Shown one piece after another: positions 10,001 through 14,723 of a DNA stretch of 15,046 nt (position 1 is the first letter of the stretch; the number at the start of each line of letters is the position of its first letter). The position numbers and the translations under genes are program-made. The stretch comes from JABCPO02 sp963513115 (GTDB taxonomy: Bacteria; Bacillota; Clostridia; TANB77; CAG-508): NCBI GenBank assembly GCA_963513115.1, contig CAUPPN010000011.1, positions 1 through 15,046 of the forward strand, given 5' to 3'. The notes beneath the pieces were generated by a model, which searched no databases, was not told where the DNA came from, and saw only the letters and a list, made by a program, of their open reading frames with translations.

Positions 10001-10797
10001 ATGAAGAAGTTAAAATTAAAAATAATAATGAAAGTAAAAAAGAATTTGAAATAATTAATAAATTTGAAATGCCAAAGGTAAGTGTTAAAGGAAATGTAAA
10101 TTGGAATGATGGGCCTGATAATACGCCAGATACAGAAATAATACTGTTTGCAAATAATAAAAAAGTAGATAGTATTACCTTAGAAAATGGAAGAAAAGAT
10201 TTTTCATTTAATAATTTGGATATATATGATAAAAATAAAAAAGAAATTAAATATAGTATTGAACAAAATATATTATCCGAAAAATATTCAAAAGAAAATA
10301 AATTAAAATATAATATAAAATATGAAAGTAAAATAATTTCAAAAGAAATATTAGATAAAGAAAAAGATAAAGAATTTGAAATTATAAATACATATATTAT
10401 ACCTAAAAAAGAGATTACTGCTAAGAAAACATGGATAAATGCTGAAGGAGATAAGCCAAATATAGTACTTACACTATATAAAGATGGAAATAAGTTTAAA
10501 GAGAAGAATTTAAGCTCAGGCGAAACAGAATGTACATTTGAAGATTTAGACGAAACAGATAAAAAAGGAAATGTATATGAATATACTATAGATGAAGAAA
10601 ATGTTCCAGATGGTTTCGAAAAGAAAAAAACAAAAGATGGAAAAACAATAGTAAATATAAAAACTAAAACAAAAGAAGGATTACCATACGCTGGTTTAAA
10701 AGATAATAAAACTTTTAAAATAATGTTTATAATAATAGCCATATTAATTATTAAATTAAAAATGGAGAAGAAAAAAATATATAATATTGGAATATAG
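4033..10797 (+). CDS. Giant CnaB-repeat surface adhesin with sortase-type C-terminus
   Basis: A 2254-residue cell-surface protein. Residues 11-31 are a hydrophobic signal or anchor segment followed by LKYTKKK. Residues about 50-1010 form a head of extracellular character; the DGQAPFDDNNYPGNDNS block resembles N-terminal segments of large Firmicutes adhesins, and DILPHNNRTTNGSNFDGTY (near residues 895-915) resembles DUF11-type domains. Residues about 1013-1140 are an SdrD-B-like domain (GNIWEDKNIDGKIG..E, GEYIFEDVPP) with a possible calcium loop. Residues 1143-2212 are eleven CnaB repeats. LPYAG at 2217-2221, a hydrophobic stretch (2230-2240) and a basic tail form a sortase-type anchor. CnaB domains usually carry an internal Lys-Asn isopeptide bond and act as a stiff stalk. 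The likely role is attachment to host or other cells; the ligand is unknown. GGAAGGA is 5 bases before the ATG. No sortase gene is seen nearby. The gene is flanked by its own terminators, so probably monocistronic. Confidence 0.92.
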   Translation: MKKYKLNYNLILIITLVIITILSIFLLGSLKYTKKKIEGNSIFANSPGIVTSADVTIIDGQAPFDDNNYPGNDNSPNNNIVRSNDKLIYEVKPYVNLNGSNSSKLIIKGTLPRKNLIYWNKDEINKFAKGYINYTQDNYNYYFTYERNYNELTSEKGSSTISLYFDVLVSGAKNNELIQPTFEIYMSDNNIEPQKKIIKPNAVKVSSANRCKIELGDGGKKQEKITYNGKVGRMYSTSVYVKIENDRNKKGLIGLEYPQEDILTDMEFKTFLNPKNGGITGEKEELTGNMRPEVMQYCLNSLSDYELKIKENENYPYYYIVDTGLPDAKRMRKEYQGSLSFFNIENQMTAGDIQVSNMTKGNATVRFFNYILNEKNIFPVAGIWSSKREYPETDGYITAASIIIFCPFPDKEYIENFLNEKYSSILPEDFNYTVDLEVTLKNKRIKENNKEIQVDRESSKTYICNMEEKPEDKAVLEIEKNGKSIALPKSAFGNRFSGLSRVIDTFEISNSLVKFYTQDEEYKSYGTAVFTKFDGNLIEPTGNITRQFRIDKIHYLTKKDGKNWKTEAEMKDARYDAFNYYETLEEAKKHGVVVGIVGQGVKPKGSGNLKSNMINYYYAEFKTKENVKPGTVGLFSNMAYNYFKRDYKQDGGDFITGTFVPPREKEGYFVADEYPYTEKTKYDSEGKNINEGNPTSYLILNAMPEIKIETNRDIYNLIDNQNIINVSIIPSIKTSVRASKSKVRKVKTEITIPKGLEIDLETAKIAGENIKPISVKKDGDLTKVIFEYETTYDEKDYTSKVITFNANIDRTIRNNTNLKIDAITKIEDEAPSYITERQAFKSINIQNALAEIAYQNIKRKVIEYGENFKFEVAMLNNSRNSYSEVTLFDILPHNNRTTNGSNFDGTYTLNNLKSSLNANIYYTTDEKIRNYNAKNYKEAGVDWKLYTGGSIQDAKAIYAISSINAYNAHKITFDILPKGQKAANTYVNDFSTHIIGQGGILQVREKVAIAKRNIQGNIWEDKNIDGKIGNYETKIKDIWVSLKKENGSKVTRLDGTEVKDVKTNENGEYIFEDVPPVKNMKVIMHYSNNMQVTIKKNDNVSNKEFEIRNISPIPAIDMNKDNTTLNYIQNLTKYNIGILYKKDITVKKIWENGKNRPAVDVVLYRKIENGKLEKIKEGKIITGSNSDKSSFTFGNFEVLDSNDNIYTYIADEINVPKNYTKKISGDGLTITNTYVIPKQNITIKKQWINGKARPDIDIILYRNILGGKKEKVLNATLKTENGKNEIIHTFNNVDKTDISGNEYIYSVDEINVPENYTKKIDNENNIITNTYIAPKQSITGRIIWVNGKKRENITLILYRKDKSGKEEIVDRKVISTEKGKNEITYTWNDLDKTDTEGTNYTYRIDEEKVPENYTKKISEDGLTITNTYVIPKHNVTIKKLWKNGKTRPDINIGLYRNITGGKKEEVSKVTLKTESGKDETTHIFTNLYKTDILGNEYTYSVDELNTLANFSKKIVNNNTILNEYISSKIDIKVTKKWIGGNERPDINIILYRYIKGNEKYKEKVKEQVIKTKEGANESTYIFKNLDKTDEKANEYIYTIDEEKVPQNYIKEIDNKNNIIKNTYVSPKRKLNVIKKWQGGIERQDIQVQLYRNGKKYLEPVTLKTDSKKDEARYIYNDLDKTDENGNEYIYTVDEVNTPLNYIKSLNIENTDTNVITNKYISPKVDIVATKKWVGGENVRPDTITLVLYRQIENGKKEKVIEKEIKVTKDNKTTYTFLKQDKTDNSGNIYTYSVEEINVPENYNKEETGLIVTNTYNSPKIDIPVSLIYINGKLKRKDVKIELLRNGKKVDQIEFKVENDKEKKDKYEYIFKDLDKTDKSGKDYNYEIKQITDVKYFVKKEQGFSVVNEYVIPKIDISFNKKWIDPFVEQKKEEKPEIQVQLYKNGNKHSDIILLKEGKTSYLWEKQDRTDKDGKENIYEVKEEMVPKYYNEEVKIKNNNESKKEFEIINKFEMPKVSVKGNVNWNDGPDNTPDTEIILFANNKKVDSITLENGRKDFSFNNLDIYDKNKKEIKYSIEQNILSEKYSKENKLKYNIKYESKIISKEILDKEKDKEFEIINTYIIPKKEITAKKTWINAEGDKPNIVLTLYKDGNKFKEKNLSSGETECTFEDLDETDKKGNVYEYTIDEENVPDGFEKKKTKDGKTIVNIKTKTKEGLPYAGLKDNKTFKIMFIIIAILIIKLKMEKKKIYNIGI
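7459..10668 (+). repeat. Array of eleven CnaB repeats in the surface protein
   Basis: Units of about 94-110 residues start at 7459, 7747, 8038, 8329, 8617, 8914, 9202, 9490, 9772, 10078 and 10408. Each runs from a (K)KxW strand through a DKTD turn and an E..VP.NY strand to a closing NTY-PK. The isopeptide Lys two residues before Trp, the Glu of the DE(I/E) strand and the Asn of NTY are all present in repeats 1, 2, 4, 5, 6, 7, 9 and 11. Repeat 3 (ITGRIIW) lacks the Lys. Repeats 8 (VSLIY, IKQIT) and 10 (GNVNW, SIEQN) lack the Lys and have Gln where Glu is expected. The first four units are most alike; units 8 to 11 have diverged most. Confidence 0.88.
10681..10794 (+). other. Non-canonical cell-wall sorting signal (LPYAG, membrane segment, basic tail)
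   Basis: LPYAG is encoded at 10681-10695, followed by about eight residues, a hydrophobic run IMFIIIAILII and a KLKMEKKK tail at the extreme C-terminus. This is the three-part architecture of a sortase substrate, with Ala in place of the Thr of LPxTG. The hydrophobic stretch is short, but position and order are right. The sortase that would recognise it is not in the window. Confidence 0.65.
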
Positions 10798-10890
10798 GTA
10801 TTAAGTAAAAAAGAATAAAAGTTAAAGAGGAAAATAAAAAGCAAAATAGGAAATAATAAAAAAAGAGAAGAAAAAATAATAAACATATTA

Positions 10891-10914
10891 AAAAAGAGGG
10901 ATATCCCTCTTTTT
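10891..10914. terminator. Bidirectional terminator between convergent genes
   Basis: AAAAAGAGGG, loop ATAT, CCCTCTTTTT: a perfect 24-base palindrome with a 10-bp stem giving a T-tract in both directions. It lies between the surface protein stop (10797) and the dapB stop (10927), serving both genes. Confidence 0.9.
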
Positions 10915-10926
10915 GTTGTATCTCTT

Positions 10927-11676
10927 CTATCTTACAATGTCGTCCATGTTGTAGTAACCATTATCCTTACCTAAAAGATATCTTGCAGCTCTTAAAGAAC
11001 CTTTAGCAAATATATCCCTTGATTCAGCCTTATGTGTAATTTCTATTGATTCATAATCATCAAAGAATAATACACTGTGTGTTCCAACAACTGTTCCACC
11101 TCTGATAGAGCTCATACCGATCTCATTTGAGTCTCTTTTTTCTGATTTACTATGTCTTTCATATACTGGAGTTAGTTTGTTATTTGATGCTTCAATTAGT
11201 GATTCTGCAAGAGTATTTGCAGTACCAGATGGAGCATCTACTTTTCTTCTGTGGTGTGATTCAATAATTTCAATATCAGAGTCATCTAAATACTTATATG
11301 CTTCTAATATTAGTTTTTTTAATACTGATACACCATATGACATATTGCTTGCTTGAAATATTGGAATTATTTTAGACGCTTCATGTAATTTTTTAAAGTC
11401 ATCTTCATTAAACCCTGTAGTTGCAATTACCATTGGTATTCTATTTTTAACTGCATATTCAAGAAGTGTCATAGTAGCTTCTGGTCTAGAAAAGTCTATT
11501 ATTATATCTGGATTAATATCCAAGTCTTCTATTCTAGAATATATTGGCTTTTTATCTGACCCAGTAGATGCAATATCATAACCTGCAATTACTTCAAAAT
11601 CATCAGTTTCTTCTATGGCTTTTTCAACATCTCTGCCCATTTTACCACAATATCCTGAAATTAGTACATTATACAT
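10927..11676 (-). CDS. dapB: 4-hydroxy-tetrahydrodipicolinate reductase
   Basis: DapB reduces the DapA product with NAD(P)H to tetrahydrodipicolinate, the second step specific to lysine and diaminopimelate synthesis, in the cytoplasm. The 249-residue length is normal. The nucleotide-binding loop is GYCGKMG (8-14), followed by ATTGF (85-89). The signature ESHHRRKVDAPSGTA (139-153) holds the catalytic His141 and Lys145 (equivalent to His159 and Lys163 of E. coli), and SIRGGTVVGTHSV lies downstream. All key residues are intact. AGGAGAT is 4 bases before the start. It follows dapA by 33 bases on the same strand with no terminator between, so the two form an operon ending at the palindromic terminator. 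A product with this reductase supports peptidoglycan with meso-diaminopimelate or lysine. Confidence 0.97.
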   Translation of the reverse strand: MYNVLISGYCGKMGRDVEKAIEETDDFEVIAGYDIASTGSDKKPIYSRIEDLDINPDIIIDFSRPEATMTLLEYAVKNRIPMVIATTGFNEDDFKKLHEASKIIPIFQASNMSYGVSVLKKLILEAYKYLDDSDIEIIESHHRRKVDAPSGTANTLAESLIEASNNKLTPVYERHSKSEKRDSNEIGMSSIRGGTVVGTHSVLFFDDYESIEITHKAESRDIFAKGSLRAARYLLGKDNGYYNMDDIVR

Positions 11677-11709
11677 TTTTATCTCCTTATGTTTTAATTA
11701 TTATTTTAA

Positions 11710-12594
11710 TTATATTATATTTAAATTTTTAAGTGCTCTATTTACTTTTTCTTTTCCTTCTTCAGTTATTTCAGTAAGAGGAAGTCTAGGTGTTCCTACA
11801 TTATACCCTATTTGAGATAGTGCATATTTTACTGGAATTGGATTTACTTCACAAAATAATGAAGATATTAGTTCGATGTATTTTAATTGCATTTTTGACC
11901 CTTCTTTGAAATTATCTTCAGAAAATAATTTACACATAGTAGAAGTTTCTTTAGGCAATACATTAGATAGTACAGAAATAACCCCTATTCCACCTACTGC
12001 ATAAATTGCAGCTACTTGGTCATCATTACCAGAGTATATATCAAGATTGTCACCACACAATGCTTTTATTTTAGCGATTTGTGAAAGGTCACCAGACGCT
12101 TCCTTAATTGCAACAATATTTGATACCTTACTCAGCTCATATGCTGTTTTAGGTTCAATGTTTACTCCAGTTCTAGATTTAACACTATATACTATTATTG
12201 GTAAATTAGTACTATTTGCTATTTTAGTATAATGTTTTACTAATCCTGCTTGTGTACACTTATTATAGTATGGTGTAACAACTAAAAGACCATCTGCACC
12301 AAGAGCTTCAGCTTCTTTAGAAGCAGCTATTGCAGCTTCAGTATTATTTGATCCAGTTCCAACAATTACAGGAACTCTTTTTGCTACTTTTTCTACAGTA
12401 TAAGAAATAACTGCTGTTTTTTCTTCACTAGTCATAGTAGCAGCTTCACCTGTTGTACCACATGCGATAATTGCACTTACTCCATTTTCAATTTGGTAAT
12501 CAATTAGCTTACCATAGCTTTCAAAGTCTACTCCATTTTCATTGAAAGGAGTTACGATTGCTGTACCGCAACCATTAAAAATTTTTTTTTTCAT
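11710..12594 (-). CDS. dapA: 4-hydroxy-tetrahydrodipicolinate synthase
   Basis: DapA condenses pyruvate with aspartate semialdehyde, the committed step toward diaminopimelate and lysine. The 294-residue TIM-barrel protein has GTTGE (46-50, catalytic Thr47), VTPYYN (Tyr110, equivalent to E. coli Tyr107), Tyr136 and Arg141 in YSVKSRTG, and the Schiff-base Lys164 in IVAIKEASGDL. The offset to E. coli numbering is a constant +3, so the active site is complete. YSVKSRTG departs slightly from the common YNVPSRTG, with Asn and Pro replaced, which I note but do not expect to abolish activity. A strong GAGGTGA is 6 bases before the start. The gene heads a two-gene operon with dapB; no other lysine-pathway gene is in the window. 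Confidence 0.97.
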   Translation of the reverse strand: MKKKIFNGCGTAIVTPFNENGVDFESYGKLIDYQIENGVSAIIACGTTGEAATMTSEEKTAVISYTVEKVAKRVPVIVGTGSNNTEAAIAASKEAEALGADGLLVVTPYYNKCTQAGLVKHYTKIANSTNLPIIVYSVKSRTGVNIEPKTAYELSKVSNIVAIKEASGDLSQIAKIKALCGDNLDIYSGNDDQVAAIYAVGGIGVISVLSNVLPKETSTMCKLFSEDNFKEGSKMQLKYIELISSLFCEVNPIPVKYALSQIGYNVGTPRLPLTEITEEGKEKVNRALKNLNII

Positions 12595-12632
12595 AATAAA
12601 TCACCTCGATATTAAAAAACAATTATTTGTAT

Positions 12633-12662
12633 TTAAGCAAGCTATATTAATACCTTGCTTAA
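12633..12662 (-). promoter_or_regulatory. Inverted repeat in the dapA leader (possible operator or RNA hairpin)
   Basis: TTAAGCAAG (12633-12641) and CTTGCTTAA (12654-12662) are perfect 9-base inverted arms with a 12-base spacer. They lie right after the predicted dapA transcription start (near 12664) and about 40 bases before its start codon. The arrangement fits a repressor operator or a 5' leader hairpin. No T-tract follows, so it is not a terminator, and the leader of about 70 bases is too short for a lysine riboswitch. Confidence 0.5.
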
Positions 12663-12670
12663 GTACTTTA

Positions 12671-12676
12671 ATTATA
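12671..12676 (-). promoter_or_regulatory. Candidate -10 of the dapAB promoter
   Basis: On the minus strand this reads TATAAT, preceded by TTG. The -35 region 17 bases upstream is only TTTCTT within a pyrimidine-rich stretch, so the promoter is weak on paper. It is the best candidate upstream of dapA. Confidence 0.5.
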
Positions 12677-12723
12677 CAACAAAAAAAGAAAAAAAGAAAG
12701 AAATGCTTTAACATATAATTTGT

Positions 12724-12752
12724 TTGATTTACATAATTATTTATGGTATAAT
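12724..12752 (+). promoter_or_regulatory. Strong divergent promoter with extended -10
   Basis: TTGATT at 12724-12729, a 17-base spacer, and TATAAT at 12747-12752 with an upstream TG (TGGTATAAT). Transcription would start near 12759. The next plus-strand gene starts at 12998, so the transcript would have a leader of about 240 bases, or could be a separate small RNA. Confidence 0.65.
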
Positions 12753-12772
12753 AAAAGTATAGTATTATTAGT

Positions 12773-12794
12773 ATGTGCAAATAATTTTGCATAT
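12773..12794 (+). other. Leader hairpin near the divergent transcript start
   Basis: ATGTGCAAA and TTTGCATAT pair over 9 bases (one G-U) around the loop TAAT. It would lie about 14 bases from the 5' end of the transcript from the 12724-12752 promoter. No T-tract follows. A 5' stabilising stem is a reasonable guess. Confidence 0.4.
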
Positions 12795-12984
12795 TAAATT
12801 AAAAAATAAAAAGCAAAAAGAAAAGCAGAAACATAAAATAAAAATAACAACAATGACAAAAACAATAACAATAAAAATGATATTAAAGTGAATATTTTGT
12901 ATTTATATATTATAAATATTAAATATAGTTGGAAAAAGAATCTTAAGTAAAGGGATTTAGGCTATTAACTATTATTAACAAATT

Positions 12985-12991
12985 AAGGAGG
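12985..12991 (+). promoter_or_regulatory. Ribosome binding site that sets a TTG start
   Basis: AAGGAGG, a full-strength Shine-Dalgarno, ends 6 bases before TTG at 12998. There is no in-frame ATG until about 50 codons later, so the TTG start is well supported. Confidence 0.8.
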
Positions 12992-12997
12992 ACTATT

Positions 12998-13525
12998 TTG
13001 AAAAAATTAATAGTAGAATTAGAATTAGGCAGAAATTATGTTGAAGTATTTAAAAATTTGCATAAGGACATATTAAATTATTGTTTAATAAAAGAACTTG
13101 CAAATAAATACTTAAATGAAGCAAACTATGTACTTTTCGATAATGAAGAAGATGTTATGCATAAGTATTATAGGGAAAGTAGAAAAGGAAGTTTTCCAAA
13201 AGTAATATTATTACTTGAGATTGTAGTATCACAAGATGATTACAAATATTATCATAATAACAGCTACAAGATAAGTTCTGATAAGCTAAAGCAAATAATA
13301 TTAGATGGAAAATATAAGATGTTAAAGATTATAATAGGTAAGGATACAAAATATGGTGTAGAAGAAATTAAATCAGAAGATAATTTTGATTTAAGAAATG
13401 AAAATCTTAGAAGGACTCTTGCAATTAGGTTAAATAATTATACAGATAATATGGTAGAATCTGTAATCAAGGAATGGAATACCATAAAGAAAATATATGA
13501 TGAATTAACAATGTCATTTTGGTAA
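12998..13525 (+). CDS. Unrecognised 175-residue protein, TTG start
   Basis: I do not recognise this protein. It is 175 residues, soluble in character, with no signal peptide, membrane segment or metal-binding cluster. Predicted by eye, it has an N-terminal strand (KKLIVELELG), a helix-rich part to about residue 65, a hydrophobic strand (KVILLLEIVV, about 68-77), a central part with DGKYKMLKIIIGKDTKYGVEEI, and a C-terminal amphipathic helix ending in Phe-Trp. The charge pattern and codon use match the neighbours, and a full Shine-Dalgarno plus downstream terminator show it is a real gene. It sits alone between the dapA divergent region and the Fic locus; no functional link to either can be shown. 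Confidence 0.8.
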   Translation: MKKLIVELELGRNYVEVFKNLHKDILNYCLIKELANKYLNEANYVLFDNEEDVMHKYYRESRKGSFPKVILLLEIVVSQDDYKYYHNNSYKISSDKLKQIILDGKYKMLKIIIGKDTKYGVEEIKSEDNFDLRNENLRRTLAIRLNNYTDNMVESVIKEWNTIKKIYDELTMSFW

Positions 13526-13538
13526 GATGAAAATAAGA

Positions 13539-13565
13539 AGCTAGGATAAATTATCTTGGCTTTTT
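13539..13565 (+). terminator. Rho-independent terminator after the 12998 gene
   Basis: AGCTAGGATAA pairs over all 11 positions (two G-U) with TTATCTTGGCT and is followed by TTTTT, 13 bases after the stop codon. The inner A-T pairs around the one-base centre would open to form the loop. Confidence 0.85.
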
Positions 13566-13671
13566 AATATGAAAGATATATAAATTATATATAGTAGCTA
13601 AATTATCAATTGTGAAGATGCTAAAAGCTATGATACCATAGGATTTGGCCTTTTATCTAGATGAAATATAG

Positions 13672-13700
13672 TGGACATAAAGCAAAAAATATGGTATAAT
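13672..13700 (+). promoter_or_regulatory. Near-consensus promoter of the antitoxin gene
   Basis: TGGACA (13672-13677, five of six consensus bases), a 17-base spacer, and TATAAT (13695-13700) with an extended TG (TGGTATAAT). The start near 13707 is only a few bases before AAGGAGG (13712-13718). This is the best promoter in the window. Confidence 0.8.
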
Positions 13701-13723
13701 ATATATATATTAAGGAGGTTGTT

Positions 13724-13894
13724 ATGTTTGATAAAGAGATATTTTTAAATGATGCAGAACAAATAAAAAAGCAATTTTCACTTGAAGGAATGGAAATAAC
13801 AAATGATGATATGTTATTATTAGAAAATTATGCAAGAAATAATATTTCTTTTGAAAACATATTAAACCAATTAAATGAAAATCCATTTGTATAA
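13724..13894 (+). CDS. VbhA-like antitoxin of the Fic toxin
   Basis: A 56-residue protein beginning at an ATG 5 bases after a perfect AAGGAGG, under a strong promoter and just upstream of a Fic-domain gene. Its layout, KKQFSLEGMEITND..LLLENY.....SFENILNQL, parallels VbhA of Bartonella (...SQRLEGLEPD...VVVGELETSDVIKDL), the small antitoxin that inserts a Glu into the ATP site of the Fic protein VbhT. The conserved Glu-Gly pair is Glu21-Gly22. The family's inhibitory motif is (S/T)xxxE(G/N); here the residue four before Glu21 is Gln17, and a Ser lies at 19 instead. The role, blocking AMP transfer by the toxin at 14118, is inferred from size, alignment by eye and position. An ordinary small helical protein is the alternative. 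Confidence 0.68.
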   Translation: MFDKEIFLNDAEQIKKQFSLEGMEITNDDMLLLENYARNNISFENILNQLNENPFV

Positions 13895-13943
13895 TGAAAA
13901 TATTAAAGTAATAACAAAATAAAAGAACTAAATAATAAAATAC

Positions 13944-13975
13944 AAAAAAAGTAGGTATAAATGCCTACTTTTTTA
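13944..13975. terminator. Strong hairpin terminator between antitoxin and Fic genes
   Basis: AAAAAAGTAGG (13945-13955) pairs perfectly over 11 bases with CCTACTTTTTT (13964-13974) around an 8-base loop. It has a T-run on the plus strand and an A-run before it, so it can work in both directions. It begins 50 bases after the antitoxin stop and about 140 bases before the Fic start. Confidence 0.88.
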
Positions 13976-14021
13976 ATTATATTAAAAATGTATTTAATTT
14001 TTATTTATTATATTAAAAAAA

Positions 14022-14088
14022 TTGTTTAAAAAATAATAAATATAAGTATAATGTTTTAAATGTAGTATAATTCAGATAATGATATAAT
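14022..14088 (+). promoter_or_regulatory. Candidate promoter region of the Fic gene
   Basis: Three TATAAT hexamers lie at 14047-14052, 14066-14071 and 14083-14088. The only reasonable -35 is TTGTTT at 14022-14027, 19 bases before the first, which is long. Promoter activity here is plausible, weaker on paper than the antitoxin promoter. Confidence 0.4.
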
Positions 14089-14107
14089 AATGATTTTTAA
14101 TATTTAT

Positions 14108-14111
14108 GGAG
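14108..14111 (+). promoter_or_regulatory. Weak ribosome site that sets the Fic start
   Basis: GGAG lies 6 bases before ATG 14118. The in-frame ATG at 14106 overlaps this site and has only A/T-rich sequence before it. Start at 14118 is therefore favoured, removing four residues. Confidence 0.6.
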
Positions 14112-14117
14112 CAAGAT

Positions 14118-14723
14118 ATGCCAGATGATATATACTGCTACAGTAATACGGATGTACTTAAAAACAAACTTAATATACATGATAAGAAAAGATTACAAAA
14201 TGCAGAAAAAAAGATAGTAATGATAAAGTTATATAATATGATACAAAATACAAAAAATAGTAAAAGACCCAAAAAAATATATACACCAGAATATTTTTTA
14301 AAAATACATAAAGAGTTATTTTGTAATATATATGATTTTGCAGGTAAATATAGAAAAGTTGATATTGCAAAAGGGTCTTTTAGATTTGCTGAATGCATGC
14401 TACTTGAAAAAATGATGCAGGTGATTTTTTCAGAAATTGCAGAAGATTTTGAAGGATTAGAAAATATTTCCAAAGAAAAACTTGCAAAACTTCTTGCAAA
14501 ACATATGGCAAATTTAAATGTATTACATCCATTTAGAGAAGGAAATGGGAGAACTACAAGAGAATATGTAAGACAGATTGCATATTATTTTGGATATATA
14601 CTAGATTTTAATACATTTAGTGATAAAGAAATATTAGAAGCCATGAAGCTCTCTGTTATATCTGAAGATAATTTAGAAAAAATAATATTTAGGAGTTTAA
14701 AAAAATATGAAAAAAACATTTAA
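14118..14723 (+). CDS. fic: Fic-domain AMP-transferase toxin
   Basis: A 201-residue Fic protein, expected to transfer AMP from ATP onto a hydroxyl side chain of a target protein; class I toxins of this type (VbhT, and E. coli and Campylobacter relatives) modify DNA gyrase and topoisomerase IV. The N-terminal YCYSNTDVLKNKLNI (6-20) is typical of this Fic group. IHKELFCNIYDFAGKYR (63-79) and the flap VDIAKG (81-86) precede the catalytic motif HPFREGNGRTTR (137-148), which keeps His137, the Asn, both Arg and the Gly residues. The enzyme should therefore be active. I see no (S/T)xxxE(G/N) inhibitory helix within the protein, consistent with class I control by a separate antitoxin, the small gene at 13724. 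The following gene starts within its last codons. The actual target is inferred from the family only. Confidence 0.92.
   Translation: MPDDIYCYSNTDVLKNKLNIHDKKRLQNAEKKIVMIKLYNMIQNTKNSKRPKKIYTPEYFLKIHKELFCNIYDFAGKYRKVDIAKGSFRFAECMLLEKMMQVIFSEIAEDFEGLENISKEKLAKLLAKHMANLNVLHPFREGNGRTTREYVRQIAYYFGYILDFNTFSDKEILEAMKLSVISEDNLEKIIFRSLKKYEKNI

Larger units (their letters stand above)
12595..12997. other. 403-base divergent intergenic region
   Basis: It holds, from left to right, the dapA ribosome site and leader inverted repeat, the dapA -10, a well-formed plus-strand promoter (12724-12752), a 9-bp hairpin (12773-12794), an A-rich stretch with few G or T (about 12795-12890), and the ribosome site of the 12998 gene. 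I see no convincing protein gene in it. Confidence 0.7.

Noticed and set aside
9996..10886. A 296-codon open frame on the minus strand, very hydrophobic
   Set aside because: It lies opposite the CnaB repeat gene, is composed of Phe, Ile, Leu and Ser as expected from the antisense of A-rich Lys/Glu/Asn codons, and has no supporting family features.
12595..12664. Lysine riboswitch or T-box in the dapA leader
   Set aside because: The leader is only about 70 bases, with a single 9-bp hairpin and no T-box consensus or terminator; both elements need far longer leaders.
12601..12792. A 63-codon minus-strand open frame upstream of dapA
   Set aside because: It overlaps the dapA promoter, inverted repeat and ribosome site and reads as a low-complexity hydrophobic peptide. 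The elements in its path are better explained as regulatory DNA.
12853..12891. A 12-codon plus-strand frame (MTKTITIKMILK) in the leader of the 12998 gene, as a possible leader peptide
   Set aside because: No Shine-Dalgarno precedes it, no run of a single amino acid or attenuator-type hairpin follows, and such short frames are common in A-rich DNA.
13628..13655. A compound hairpin between the 12998 gene terminator and the antitoxin promoter (AAAAG, CTATG-ATAC-CATAG, CTTTT arms)
   Set aside because: The arms are short and interrupted by an 8-base bulge; I see no T-run or link to a promoter, so it may be chance in A+T-rich sequence.
14640..14680. A possible C-terminal inhibitory motif in the Fic protein (SVISED)
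   Set aside because: The (S/T)xxxE(G/N) pattern needs Gly or Asn after Glu, and this position is the usual acidic loop near the Fic C-terminus, so it is unlikely to be a class III inhibitory helix.
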